The notes: generated by a model from the letters alone, not told the origin. A stretch of 64,000 nucleotides of DNA from Natrinema caseinilyticum (GCF_024227435.1 NZ_CP100445.1:868001-932000); one strand, 5' to 3'; shown: positions 34,915 to 43,941, counted from the first letter of the stretch. Numbers and translations are program-made.

Positions 34915-36884
34915 CAGGCGGTCACCTCCGAGACGAGTTGGTCGAACGGAACGGACCCGAGTTGCTCGAACGGCATCCCGAAGACCCCCTCGACGATTTC
35001 GGTCGCGAGCTCGAGGAAGACCGCGTAGTCGGGGACGACGCCGAGGACGATCGCACCCGTGGCGATGACGGCGATGGGGGCGAGCATGAGCCACGTGGTT
35101 TCGGCCAGCGGCGACGTCCGCGTCCAGCCGCCGACCGGTGGCCCGCCGGTGAGGGAGTCGTCGTGGTCGCCGTGGTGGTCGATAGCGTCGACTGAATCAC
35201 CGAGGTGGCCGTCGTCGTGGTCGTCGCCGTCGCCGTCGGTCTCGTGGCCGCCCGTCCCGTCACGGTCGTCGTTCTCGTCGTGAGTTTGTGCAGTCGCCTC
35301 GGGGGTCGAATGATCGCTCGGATATCTGTCGACGGCGTACTCGTAGTCCGTCTCCGAGCCGTCGACGCCCGGTTCGCCGCCGTCGGCGGCCACGCTCTCG
35401 TCGGTCGATTCCTCGGGTCCGTACGATTGGCGCAGGCCGCCCCGCGGGAACTCGAGGAGGGGTTTCGCGTCGTGGCGGTCCTCGCTCTCGAAGAAGGCGG
35501 TGTAGACGACCGGCCAGAAGTACGCGATGTTGAGGACGGCCGAGAGGAGCAACGCGCCGGCGAACAGCCAGTACTCGCCGCCCATGTAGCCGGCGCCGAT
35601 CAGCATGTAGAACTTGCTGACGAATCCCGCGATCGGCGGGACGCCGGCCATACCGGCCGCACCGACGGTGAAGGCGGTCATCGTCAGCGGCATTCGCTTG
35701 CCGATGCCGGCCATTTCGCTGATGTAGTCGGTGTGGGTCTCCACGTGGATCGACCCCGCACAGAAGAACAGGGTGAGCTTCGCGAACGCGTGGGCGGGAA
35801 TGTGAAACAGCGCCCCCACGATCGCGTAGGGGTGGAGCATCGAGAGGCCGAGCACGATGTAGGAGAGCTGTGCCGTCGTCGAGTACGCCAGCCGCCGTTT
35901 GAGGTGATCCTTGCGCATCGCGATGATGCTCGCCGCGGTCAGCGTGAACGCGGCGACGATCGCGACGGGGATGTTCAGGCCGACGTCTCCGACGAGCGGG
36001 ACGTCGAGTGGCAAGTCGTGGATCAAGCCCGGACCGTAGACCTCGAGTATCACGCGGGCGATGCCGAACGCGCCGGACTTGACGACCGCCACCGCGTGGA
36101 GGAGCCCGGAGACGGGAGTCGGCGCGACCATCGCGTCGGCGAGCCAGGAGTGAAGCGGCATCAACGCGGCTTTGACGCCGAAGCCGGCGATGAGCAGGAA
36201 GAAGGCGGCCTGTGCGTAGATCGGCTCGGCCTGGGCGGCAGCGGCGAGGGCATCCATGCCGCCCGCCTCGAAGGCGAGCGTCGGCCCCCCGGTCACCGTG
36301 CTCGTGAGCCAGTATATCATCGCGGTCCCGGCAAGCAGGAAGACGCCGCCGCCGAAGAACGTGTACGTGAGGTACTTCCGGCCGGCGATGCGTGCTTCGT
36401 CGTCCTCGTTGTGGGCGACCAGCGGATAGGTCACGAGCGATAGCAGTTCGTAGAAGACGAAGATCGTCACCAGATTCGCCGCGAAGGCGATCCCGACTGC
36501 GGAAGAGAGGCTGGCCGCGAACGAGGCGAAGAACCGGGTCTGGGCGTGTTCGTCGAGCCCGCGCATGTACCCCGTCGCGTAGAACGACGTGAAGATCCAG
36601 AGGAAACTCGCGAGGAGCGCGAAGAAGATCCCCAGCGGATCCGCTCGCAGCGCGAAGTCGATACCCGCAAGGAACTCGATCCCCGTCGACTCCGCCAGAC
36701 TCCACCGGAAGACGGTCCCGGACATGACCGCGGGCAGCATGCTGACGATGATCCCAAATTTCGCGAGGGCGGCCAGCACTGACCAGCCTTCCCGCAGGTT
36801 GGGACGGCGATGCGACGCGACGATCAGGACGATCGCGACCGCGGATACCAACACGGCGGCGAGCGGTCGAATATCTGCTACCAT
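34914..36884 (-). CDS. Mrp antiporter proton-conducting subunit (MnhD/MnhA-like 2) with acidic His-rich loop
   Basis: 656 residues. Membrane core about 1-495 with FVFYELLSLVTYPLV (key Glu), FGVKAALMPLHSWL (key Lys), and DHLKRRLAYSTTAQLSYI. A hydrophilic insert of about 110 residues (about 500-605) is rich in Asp, Glu, Gly and His (DDHDDGHLGDSVDAIDHH and so on) and is followed by one last membrane helix (WLMLAPIAVIATGAIVLGVV). Its TAA/ATG junction with the upstream gene is one base. The loop could bind metal or ions; this is inference only. Confidence 0.88.
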   Translation of the reverse strand: MVADIRPLAAVLVSAVAIVLIVASHRRPNLREGWSVLAALAKFGIIVSMLPAVMSGTVFRWSLAESTGIEFLAGIDFALRADPLGIFFALLASFLWIFTSFYATGYMRGLDEHAQTRFFASFAASLSSAVGIAFAANLVTIFVFYELLSLVTYPLVAHNEDDEARIAGRKYLTYTFFGGGVFLLAGTAMIYWLTSTVTGGPTLAFEAGGMDALAAAAQAEPIYAQAAFFLLIAGFGVKAALMPLHSWLADAMVAPTPVSGLLHAVAVVKSGAFGIARVILEVYGPGLIHDLPLDVPLVGDVGLNIPVAIVAAFTLTAASIIAMRKDHLKRRLAYSTTAQLSYIVLGLSMLHPYAIVGALFHIPAHAFAKLTLFFCAGSIHVETHTDYISEMAGIGKRMPLTMTAFTVGAAGMAGVPPIAGFVSKFYMLIGAGYMGGEYWLFAGALLLSAVLNIAYFWPVVYTAFFESEDRHDAKPLLEFPRGGLRQSYGPEESTDESVAADGGEPGVDGSETDYEYAVDRYPSDHSTPEATAQTHDENDDRDGTGGHETDGDGDDHDDGHLGDSVDAIDHHGDHDDSLTGGPPVGGWTRTSPLAETTWLMLAPIAVIATGAIVLGVVPDYAVFLELATEIVEGVFGMPFEQLGSVPFDQLVSEVTA

Positions 36885-38482
36885 TAGCGAATGACCTCCG
36901 TGAGAAACGGCTCGAGCAAGTCGGCGAACGTTCCACCCGCAAATCCGAGCGCGACGGCACAGAGCGCGGCGACCACGACGACGGCGACCATGCCGACCGA
37001 AACCGCGGCCGGGTCACCCCCGCTCGACGCGGCGGAGATCGTGTCGTCGGATCCGGGGCCGTCGGCCGCGGTCTCGTCTCGACCGTCGCCGTCGGACCCG
37101 CCGTCCGTCGCGACCGGACCCCCGGCCGGAGACGAGACGGCACGCGACGGTGTGAAGTACATCTTCTCGAGCAGGCGGGCGGCGTAGGCGAGCGTGAGCA
37201 TGGTACTGAGGAAAATGACGCCGGCAACGGGCCACAGCTCGGACTGGACGGCGCCGAGTGCGATGTACCACTTGCCGACGAAGCCGACGCCCGGCGGAAC
37301 GCCGACCAGCGAGAGCAAGAGGACGGCCATCGCGCCGGCGACGACCGGGCGGTGTTTCGCGAGTCCGGCGTACTCGTCGACGGTGCGGGCCCCGTAACTC
37401 GTCGCGACGAGTGCGGCCGCCAGAAAGAGCCCGGCTTTCAGCAGGCCGTGACCGACCAGATGGACCGTCGCGCCGATCAGTGCCGTCTCGGCCGCCCCGG
37501 AATTGCCGCCGATGACGACCCCGTAGGCGGCGATGACGAGCCCGAACTGCGAGACCGACGAGTACGCGAGCATCCGTTTGACCTCGGTCTGGATTACGGC
37601 CAGGACCGTGCCTGCGAGGACGCTCACGCAGCCGACGACGAGGACGATCGACGCGGCGTTGGGCATCGCGGTCAGGTAGTCGACGCCGAAGACGGTCACG
37701 ATCAGGCGGCCGAACGCGTACGCGGAGGCCGTCGAGACCAACGCGGCGATGATCGGCGTCACGCCGTCGGGAGCCTGCTGGTACGCGCTCGGCTGCCAGG
37801 TGTGTAACGGCCACTGGGCGACCTTGACCGCGAAGCCGACGACGATGAACCCGAAGGCGGTGCGGATCAGTGTCGGGCGTTCCGCCGCCGGAATCGCCGT
37901 CGCGAGTTCGATCATGTTGAGCGTCCCCGTGGCCATGAGCAGGAACGCGACCCCGATCAGGTACATCGACGCGGCGACGGTCCCCAGAATCAAGTACTTC
38001 AGCGCGGCGACGGCCGATTCGGGCCCGTCGCCGCTCGCGACCAGCGCGTAGGTCGCGATGCTGGTGATCTCGAGGAAGACGAACAGGTTGAACACGTCGC
38101 CGGTCATCGTGATCCCGAGCAGTCCGCCGACCAGCAGCAGGTACGCCGTGTAGAAGGTGTTCCCGCGCGGGCCGCCGCGGCGCGTGTACGCGAGGACGCC
38201 GACGGCGACCCCCGTGACGAGCAGTGCGATCAGCGTCGAGTACTGATCGGCGACGAGTTCGATTCCGTACGTTCGGGGATAGCCGCCGAGCGTATGCGTT
38301 ACCTGCCCGTCGGCGTAGACGACGCTCGCGAGGGCGACCGCAGCGCCGAACAGACCGATCGTCGTCACCGCGGCGACGGGCCACCCGGCCCGATCGAACC
38401 ACAGTCCGAGCGCGATCGGCAGCGTCGCCGCGAGCAACGGCACGACGATCAGCAGCGGCGGGATCAGATCGACGCTACTCAT
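36884..38482 (-). CDS. mnhD: Mrp antiporter proton-conducting subunit (MnhD-like 1)
   Basis: 532 residues from ATG at 38482 (a GTG six bases up is the other option). About 14 membrane segments; FLEITSIATYALV holds the conserved Glu, FAVKVAQWPLHTWQPSAY the Lys and TEVKRMLAYSSVSQFGLV the later Lys. Near the C-terminus is a Gly/Asp-rich loop (GGSDGDGRDE). It corresponds best to classical MnhD, which belongs to the family of Complex I antiporter subunits. Start overlaps the MnhC gene by 8 bases. Confidence 0.9.
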   Translation of the reverse strand: MSSVDLIPPLLIVVPLLAATLPIALGLWFDRAGWPVAAVTTIGLFGAAVALASVVYADGQVTHTLGGYPRTYGIELVADQYSTLIALLVTGVAVGVLAYTRRGGPRGNTFYTAYLLLVGGLLGITMTGDVFNLFVFLEITSIATYALVASGDGPESAVAALKYLILGTVAASMYLIGVAFLLMATGTLNMIELATAIPAAERPTLIRTAFGFIVVGFAVKVAQWPLHTWQPSAYQQAPDGVTPIIAALVSTASAYAFGRLIVTVFGVDYLTAMPNAASIVLVVGCVSVLAGTVLAVIQTEVKRMLAYSSVSQFGLVIAAYGVVIGGNSGAAETALIGATVHLVGHGLLKAGLFLAAALVATSYGARTVDEYAGLAKHRPVVAGAMAVLLLSLVGVPPGVGFVGKWYIALGAVQSELWPVAGVIFLSTMLTLAYAARLLEKMYFTPSRAVSSPAGGPVATDGGSDGDGRDETAADGPGSDDTISAASSGGDPAAVSVGMVAVVVVAALCAVALGFAGGTFADLLEPFLTEVIR

Positions 38483-38852
38483 CGGCACGCACCTCCCTGA
38501 GCGTGTCCTCGCGCAGCGTTCCGTACTCCGCGTAGATGCGGATGATCAGCGCCAGTCCGACCGCCGTCAGCGCGATGCCGACGACGATGGCGGTCAGGAC
38601 GATGACTTGCGGAAGCGGACTCGCGACGAGGAGTTCGCCGGGATTCGCTTCGTGCGGAACGATCGGCGCCGACGCACCCTCGACGTCGATGTACGCCATC
38701 GAGATGAAAAACAGGAAGATCGCCGTCTGGAAGAGATTCACACCGATCAGCTTCTTCACGAGGTTCTCGCTGGCGATCACCATGTAGATCCCGATACCGA
38801 GCAGGACGAACAGCAACACGTACGTGTACCGGCTCGCGAGCATCTCAATCAT
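38475..38852 (-). CDS. mnhC: Mrp antiporter subunit C (NuoK-like)
   Basis: 125 residues with three membrane helices of NuoK type: YTYVLLFVLLGIGIYMVIAS, GVNLFQTAIFLFFISMAYI and VIVLTAIVVGIALTAVGLALI. The cytoplasmic tail is charged. ATG at 38852 overlaps the MnhB stop region by 8 bases. Essential small subunit of Mrp antiporters. Confidence 0.9.
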   Translation of the reverse strand: MIEMLASRYTYVLLFVLLGIGIYMVIASENLVKKLIGVNLFQTAIFLFFISMAYIDVEGASAPIVPHEANPGELLVASPLPQVIVLTAIVVGIALTAVGLALIIRIYAEYGTLREDTLREVRADE

Positions 38853-39384
38853 CGTCGCTCACCTCCGTGTCGGCCGACTCGCGGCGCTCGTCGGCCGTGC
38901 TCTCGGCCATGCTCGTTCCCCCGGTCCCGCTCGGACGGTCGGGCGCGAATCCCGACGCCATCGCGAAGAAGAGGGTGATCATGGTTCCGGCGACGATCAG
39001 CGATATACCGGCGATTTCGACGGCCTCGAGCCCCCACTTCGGTTTGATGTGGAAGACCTCCTTGAGTTGATAGAACTCGAGGAAGTTACCGCCGAGTGCC
39101 ACCATCGCGAAGCCGATCGCGCCGAAGATGACGACGCCGCCGGTGACGAGGCCGACGAGCAGGGAGTTGCGGAGCCACTGTCGGGTCGGTTCGATCCCGA
39201 AGGCGAACGCGAGCATGAGGATCGTGACGCCGACGATGGTTCCACCCTGGAAGCCGCCGCCGGGGGCGTCGCCCCCGTGGAACGTCATAAACAACCCGTA
39301 GGTGAGCGTAAACGGTGCGATAATCTTGACCGCGGTCATGATCACCTGACTTTCGGTGTAGGTGTCGTCGTAAGGAGTGGGCAT
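38845..39384 (-). CDS. mnhB: Mrp antiporter subunit B (MnhB C-terminal type)
   Basis: 179 residues with four membrane helices; IIAPFTLTYGLFMTFHGGDAPGGGFQGG is the MnhB signature (cut to GLFMTFHGGDAPGGGFQGG here) and sits at 22-47. The C-terminal about 35 residues are acidic and soluble. It is immediately followed by mnhC with an 8-base overlap and preceded with no gap by the DUF4040 gene. Confidence 0.9.
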   Translation of the reverse strand: MPTPYDDTYTESQVIMTAVKIIAPFTLTYGLFMTFHGGDAPGGGFQGGTIVGVTILMLAFAFGIEPTRQWLRNSLLVGLVTGGVVIFGAIGFAMVALGGNFLEFYQLKEVFHIKPKWGLEAVEIAGISLIVAGTMITLFFAMASGFAPDRPSGTGGTSMAESTADERRESADTEVSDDD

Positions 39385-39924
39385 TTAGGCGAACACCTCG
39401 CGTTTCAAGACGAGCAACGTCGAGACCCCGGCGGCGAAGACGACGACCGCCTCTCCGAAGGTGTCGAACCCACGATAGGCCGCCAGGACGGACGTCACCG
39501 CGTTCTGGACGCCGGTCTGCTCGTAGGTCTCCCTGATGTAGTGTTGGGTCACGTCCGGGTTCGACCAGACGGGCGTGTCCACGAGTCCGACGGCGTACAT
39601 CTCCGGCAGGACGACGGTACCGAGCAGCACGACGAACGCGCCGACTGCGACGACGGCCGGAACGTGAATGCGCTCCCGTAAGTCGTCCGTCGAGGGCCGC
39701 GACGTCCGTGCGATCGTCAGCAACAGGAGAAGCGTCGTGACGCCGGCGCCGATCGCGGCCTCGGTCATCGCCACGTCGGGTGCCAGCAGGTACGTGTAGA
39801 GAATCGCCATGCCGAGACTGTAGGCACCGAAGACGATGATAACCGACAGCACGTCGCGAAAGAGCGCGGTCGCGACTGCGGTCACGAGGATGAAAACGAC
39901 GAGCGAGTACGCGAGGGCGCTCAC
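39385..39924 (-). CDS. Mrp antiporter MnhA C-terminal/MbhD-like subunit (DUF4040)
   Basis: 179 residues. The N-terminal three helices (LVVFILVTAVATALFRDVL, IVFGAYSLGMAILYTYLL, DVAMTEAAIGAGVTTLLLL) match the DUF4040/MbhD segment that in bacteria forms part of the MnhA C-terminus. The later half has AVVAVGAFVVLLGTVV and TFGEAVVVFAAGVSTLLVL, typical of the MnhB N-terminal part. So the large MnhA is split here. It ends directly against the mnhB start. Confidence 0.82.
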   Translation of the reverse strand: MSALAYSLVVFILVTAVATALFRDVLSVIIVFGAYSLGMAILYTYLLAPDVAMTEAAIGAGVTTLLLLLTIARTSRPSTDDLRERIHVPAVVAVGAFVVLLGTVVLPEMYAVGLVDTPVWSNPDVTQHYIRETYEQTGVQNAVTSVLAAYRGFDTFGEAVVVFAAGVSTLLVLKREVFA

Positions 39925-40310
39925 TGCGGCTCACCTCCCGTTTCGGTCGCGGGCTCTCCCGCCTCGGTCGTCCCGGGATCGTGTCCACGGTCACCGGGAC
40001 CCTCGTCGTCGAGTCGCGCCTCGACGCCCGTTTCGGCGGCCGACCGCGCGATCGCGTGGGCCGCCGTCGGGTTCGTAATGAAGACGAAGAACAACAACAG
40101 GACGCAGTAGACCGCCGCGTGCTGCCACCCCAGTGCCAGCGCGACTGCCGCGAGCGTCAGGCCTGCCCCGAGAGTGTCCGCTTGCGACGCGGTGTGCGTT
40201 CGCGCGTAGACGTCGGGCAACCGGATGACGCCGACAGCTGCGACGAACGTGAAGAACACGCCGAATCCGATGAGGACGACGATCGCCCAGAACCGGATGG
40301 TCTCGATCAC
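39921..40310 (-). CDS. mnhG: Mrp antiporter subunit G
   Basis: 129 residues, GTG start at 40310 overlapping the mnhF stop (GTGA). Three membrane helices: WAIVVLIGFGVFFTFVAAVG, then RLPDVYARTHTASQADTLG (MnhG signature), AVALALGWQHAAV and VLLLFFVFITNPTAAHAIAR. The C-terminal 40 residues are hydrophilic. Ends inside the DUF4040 gene start by 4 bases. Confidence 0.88.
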   Translation of the reverse strand: MIETIRFWAIVVLIGFGVFFTFVAAVGVIRLPDVYARTHTASQADTLGAGLTLAAVALALGWQHAAVYCVLLLFFVFITNPTAAHAIARSAAETGVEARLDDEGPGDRGHDPGTTEAGEPATETGGEPQ

Positions 40311-40585
40311 AGCACACCACCCCGTTCGACGGTGAACTTCGAAATCGCGACCGACATCAGGAAGTTCAACAGCGCGTAGATCAGTGCGACGTCCAGAAAC
40401 CACGGCTCGTCGAGCGCAACGGTCAGCAGCGCGAGAATGACCACCGTGTTCGTCCCGATGACGTTCACCGCCAGCAGTCGATCCTGGGTCGTCGGGCCCA
40501 CGACGGCGCGATAAAACATCACGATCGCGAGACCGACGAACAGCGCCGCGGCGATCAGGAACACGTCCTCGAGCGGGGGCGTCAC
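40307..40585 (-). CDS. mnhF: Mrp antiporter subunit F
   Basis: 92 residues, GTG start overlapping the mnhE stop (GTGA). Three helices: VFLIAAALFVGLAIVMFYRAV, then PTTQDRLLAVNVIGTNTVV (MnhF signature DR.LA...) and FLDVALIYALLNFLMSVAI. Small essential Mrp subunit. Confidence 0.88.
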   Translation of the reverse strand: MTPPLEDVFLIAAALFVGLAIVMFYRAVVGPTTQDRLLAVNVIGTNTVVILALLTVALDEPWFLDVALIYALLNFLMSVAISKFTVERGGVL

Positions 40586-41616
40586 AGTTCCTCACCTCCG
40601 ACGATCTCCGCGTCGTCGCGCTCTTCCGGCGACGGGATATCCGCCGATTCCCGGCCGTAGAAGACGAAGCGGATCCCGCGCTCGAGTCCGCCGTCGAACA
40701 GATCCTCTCGGGCCGCTGGAATCAAGGTGTGGACCAGCAGCTCCTGGTTACTGGCCCGAACCGTCAGGGTGCCCGGCGTGAGCGTGATGCTGTTGGCCAG
40801 GGCGGTCAGCGGCAGCCCGCTCCGGACGCGGGAGTTGACGCGGGTCAGCGTCGGTTCGATCGGCATCGAGGGGCGGAGTATCACGGCCGAGACTGCGATA
40901 TTGGCTTTGACGATCTCCCAGAGGAGATACGGAACGTAACAGACGAATCGAACGGTTCGCAGCGGCGACTGAACCCGGTCCAGCGGTACCGAAAACGTCA
41001 CCTGCGCGAGCGAGACGGCGACGATGGCGGCGACGGCAGCGCCGGTGACGAGATCGAACCAGTAGGTCGGATCGCCGAGAACGAGATAGAACCCGTAGGA
41101 AATCCAGAACGTCGCGAACAGCCGGTCGAAGCTCTCGCCGTCCCCGACGAGCCGGCCGTGTCGGGCCGGCCGTTCGACCGGGGCCTCGTCGTAGGACAGT
41201 CCGACGCGCTCGAGTTCGCGCTCGAGTGGTTGGAGCATCTGGGCCGTGACGCCCGGTTGGTACTCCGGATCGATGACGAGGCGATCGATCCCCTTCTCGT
41301 CGGCGTACACGCCGAATATCTCGGCGTAATCCCGCGGACCGAAGAGGTATTCCGCTTCGCCGAGCGTCGTGGTCTCGACGATCACGTCCGCGTCACCGGC
41401 GTCCTCCTCGACCCAGTTACGCGCCCGCGAGAGCAATTCCGCCGCCTCTTCGCGATAGCGCGCACTCTCGGGGACATCGGCGTCGTACGGAAGCGCGACG
41501 ACCAGGTGACATTCGATCGCGTCCGCCCCGTCGAGCCCCGATCGAACGGCGTATCCGACCGTCTGCCGGACGGTCACCGTGTCCGACAGCGGGACGAGCA
41601 GGCGTTCAACCGCCAC
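40582..41616 (-). CDS. mnhE: Mrp antiporter subunit E fused to an N-terminal UspA-like domain
   Basis: 344 residues, GTG start. Residues about 1-140 are a cytoplasmic UspA-like alpha/beta domain (MAVERLLVPLSDTVTVRQT, DRLVIDPEYQPG). From about 165 the MnhE membrane part follows: FATFWISYGFYLVL, AAIVAVSLAQVTF, and CYVPYLLWEIVKANIAVSAVIL with SMPIEPTLTRV, NSITLTPGTLTV. First gene of the nine-gene operon. The start is preceded by an SD-like GGAGGGAG about 6 bases away, unusual in a region of mostly leaderless starts. The Usp domain could couple transport to nucleotide status (inference). Confidence 0.87.
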   Translation of the reverse strand: MAVERLLVPLSDTVTVRQTVGYAVRSGLDGADAIECHLVVALPYDADVPESARYREEAAELLSRARNWVEEDAGDADVIVETTTLGEAEYLFGPRDYAEIFGVYADEKGIDRLVIDPEYQPGVTAQMLQPLERELERVGLSYDEAPVERPARHGRLVGDGESFDRLFATFWISYGFYLVLGDPTYWFDLVTGAAVAAIVAVSLAQVTFSVPLDRVQSPLRTVRFVCYVPYLLWEIVKANIAVSAVILRPSMPIEPTLTRVNSRVRSGLPLTALANSITLTPGTLTVRASNQELLVHTLIPAAREDLFDGGLERGIRFVFYGRESADIPSPEERDDAEIVGGEEL

Positions 41617-41621
41617 GGGAT

Positions 41622-41629
41622 CTCCCTCC
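41622..41629 (-). promoter_or_regulatory. Shine-Dalgarno-like site before mnhE
   Basis: Minus strand reads GGAGGGAG, ending about 5 bases before the GTG at 41616. It supports the GTG start and implies a leadered transcript for this operon. Confidence 0.6.
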
Positions 41630-41680
41630 AGGTGACCGTCGTTTGATATTCATGACTCTCGTCGATAGTCGAGTGAAACG

Positions 41681-41766
41681 GTAGCCGTAGGAAAACGATT
41701 TCGTTATCCACCAGCAGTCACGCGTAGCCGTAGGAAAACGATTTCGTTATCCACCAGCAGTCACGC
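41681..41766. repeat. perfect 43-base tandem duplication in the mrp promoter region
   Basis: Copy one is 41681-41723 and copy two 41724-41766, identical over 43 bases, beginning GTAGCCGTAGGAAAACG and ending CCAGCAGTCACGC. Each copy holds the inverted repeat AACGATTTCGTT (41694-41705 and 41737-41748), five-base arms around TT. The spacing of about four helical turns puts both sites on the same DNA face. It lies between the mrp operon and the divergent ferredoxin-like gene, so it could control either. Confidence 0.9.
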
Positions 41767-41959
41767 ATTCCGACGCGCGTTCGAAATGCGCGCGACGGTT
41801 CTCGAACGATAGTAACGAGAATCTTATATGAGTGGGGGCCAGCGCCGAGATTCGACCGATGGTTTTACAAGATAACTTTCGATAGATAAAGTGTGATTGC
41901 ATGACGTCGTCCGAGACCGGACGCGACCGAGTTTCGACCGCGAGCGACCCCGCTTGCCC

Positions 41960-42292
41960 ATGAACGAACGGACCGAACAACACCGCGAGCGCCTCGCGGC
42001 GCACGTCTTCGTCTGTGTGAACGACCGCGATTCTGCACACGCCAACTGCGCGGCGGCCGGTGGCGAGGAGACGTTCACCGCCGTTACGGAGTGGTTGCGC
42101 GAACGGGACGCGTACTGGACGGCGGTGTCCGTCACCAGGACCTCGTGTCTGGGCCTGTGCAGCGACGATGGGACCGCGATTTCGATCCAACCGCGAAACA
42201 CGTGGTACGCCGACGTGACGCCAGCGGACGTTCCCGACCTACTCGAGTCCGAATTCGGTGCCGACGCGGAGCGGGTCGGCGGCGGCACGTGA
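41960..42292 (+). CDS. thioredoxin-like [2Fe-2S] ferredoxin family protein
   Basis: 110 residues. VFVCVNDRDSAHANCAAAGG and TRTSCLGLCSDDG carry four Cys in the arrangement of thioredoxin-fold [2Fe-2S] ferredoxins. Such proteins often serve cobalamin or other redox pathways; the partner is unknown. ATG at 41960 chosen. A 20-codon frame from 41901 ends at this ATG (ATGA overlap) and might be a leader peptide. The gene diverges from the mrp operon. Confidence 0.75.
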   Translation: MNERTEQHRERLAAHVFVCVNDRDSAHANCAAAGGEETFTAVTEWLRERDAYWTAVSVTRTSCLGLCSDDGTAISIQPRNTWYADVTPADVPDLLESEFGADAERVGGGT

Positions 42293-42467
42293 CCGAGCGG
42301 TGACAAAACGGCCCTGCCAGTCGACGCTCGGTACCGGTTTCCGGAGGCCCCAGTCGGTTCACCGGTCCGCTCCGGACGGGCTCTCCCCGGCGGGAGTCTT
42401 CGGGGACGCTGACCCGGGTCATCGCCGACACGTACGATTATAGGGGTCGACCGCAGAGGGGACACTA

Positions 42468-43826
42468 ATGACGGAGACACCCTCGAGCGGGGTGGCAGCG
42501 GAACTCGCCGAGTTCGTCGCCGCGCTCACGACCGAATCGATTCCCGAAGAGGCGCTCCGAGCGGCCGAACGGGCGATCCTCGATACCGTCGGCGTAACGC
42601 TCGCTGGAGCCGCTGCCGACGCGGGGGCGGTCTCTGTGGCGGCCGCTGTCGCGGAGTCCGGCGAGACGACGGTCCTCGGACGCGACGACCGATTGCCGCT
42701 TTCCGATGCGGTCTTCGCGAACGCATCCGCGGGCCACGCGCTGGATTTCGATGACGTCGCCCTGGCCGCGATGGACGGGCACCCGAGCGTCCCGATGGTC
42801 GCCCCACTGCTGGCCATCGGCGAGCGGGAGGGGGCGACGGGGCGGGACCTGTTGACCGCCTACGTCGCCGGATTCGAAACGCAAGGGTACCTCTCGCGAC
42901 CGATCAGTCCCGGCCACTACGAAGGCGGATGGCACGCCACGTCGACCATCGGCCTCTTCGGGGCCACGGCCGCCGTCGCCCGACTGCTCGAACTCTCCCC
43001 AGAACGCACCGAACACGCGCTCAACATCGCCGCCTCGATGCCGGCCGGCCTCAAACGGAACTTCGGCACGACGACCAAACCGATCCACGCCGGCCAGGCC
43101 GCGCGATCCGCCACGACCGCGGCACTGCTCGCCGCCAACGGGGCGACGGCCGATCCGACGGCGATCGACGGCGACCGCGGGTTCTTCGACCTCTACAGGG
43201 GCGAGACACGGCCCGACCTCGAGCGACTGCCCGACCTCGGGTCCCGCTGGGCGCTGCTCGAGGACGGCATCGACGTGAAGAAATATCCCTGCTGTTACTA
43301 CACGCACAGCGCGATCTACGCCGCGACCGGGATCGCGGAGACGAACGACATCCGGGCCGACGACATCTACGAGGTCGTCGTGACCGCCTCGCAGGGAGCC
43401 GCCGATGCGCTCGCCCACGACGACCCCCGGACGGGCCTCGAGGGGAAGTTCTCGATGCCGTATCTGATCGCCAGTGCGATCGTCCGCCGCGGGGTCGGCC
43501 TGGCCGCGTTCGAAGACGATCGGATCGACGAACCGGCAGTGCAGGCCGTCCGCGAACGCGTCACGCTGACGGTCGACTCGGACCTGCCGTACGATTCGAA
43601 CGCCGCACACGTCGCCGTCACGGACCGTTCGGGAGACGTCTACGAGCGCATGCAGGAACGACCGCCGGGGACGCACGACGATCCGCTCTCGAACGACGAA
43701 CTACAGGAAAAATTCAGAATGTGCGCCGACTACGCGCCGGGTTCGGTCGCGGTCGAGGACGCGGTGTCGGCCCTGGACGATCTCCGGACCGTCGACGACG
43801 TGAGGAACGTCCTGGAGTCGCTCTGA
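42468..43826 (+). CDS. MmgE/PrpD family protein
   Basis: 452 residues matching the whole MmgE/PrpD family: DTVGVTLAGAAADA near residue 40, ANASAGHALDFDDVALAAMDGHPS near 85, GGWHATSTIGLFGATAAVA near 150, and KKYPCCYYTHSAIYAA near 268. Relatives are 2-methylcitrate dehydratase and cis-aconitate decarboxylase. No methylcitrate-cycle genes are nearby, so the substrate is open. A TATA-like GATTATAGG lies about 28 bases upstream of the ATG at 42468. Confidence 0.85.
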   Translation: MTETPSSGVAAELAEFVAALTTESIPEEALRAAERAILDTVGVTLAGAAADAGAVSVAAAVAESGETTVLGRDDRLPLSDAVFANASAGHALDFDDVALAAMDGHPSVPMVAPLLAIGEREGATGRDLLTAYVAGFETQGYLSRPISPGHYEGGWHATSTIGLFGATAAVARLLELSPERTEHALNIAASMPAGLKRNFGTTTKPIHAGQAARSATTAALLAANGATADPTAIDGDRGFFDLYRGETRPDLERLPDLGSRWALLEDGIDVKKYPCCYYTHSAIYAATGIAETNDIRADDIYEVVVTASQGAADALAHDDPRTGLEGKFSMPYLIASAIVRRGVGLAAFEDDRIDEPAVQAVRERVTLTVDSDLPYDSNAAHVAVTDRSGDVYERMQERPPGTHDDPLSNDELQEKFRMCADYAPGSVAVEDAVSALDDLRTVDDVRNVLESL

Positions 43827-43941
43827 TTCCGGGATTCACCACCGTTTCCCGAGTTGCGCGCCCGTCTCTCGAGGCGGGATCGGCGGCGATGGCTCCCGTG
43901 ACTTCGGGACGTTTACCTGTCAGCCCTTCCGATTGCAGGCA

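Noticed and set aside
33166-36443. Long plus-strand frames (620 and 412 codons) opposite the Mrp operon
   Set aside because: Arg-rich or Glu-rich translations with no domain; the minus-strand membrane proteins fully explain the sequence.
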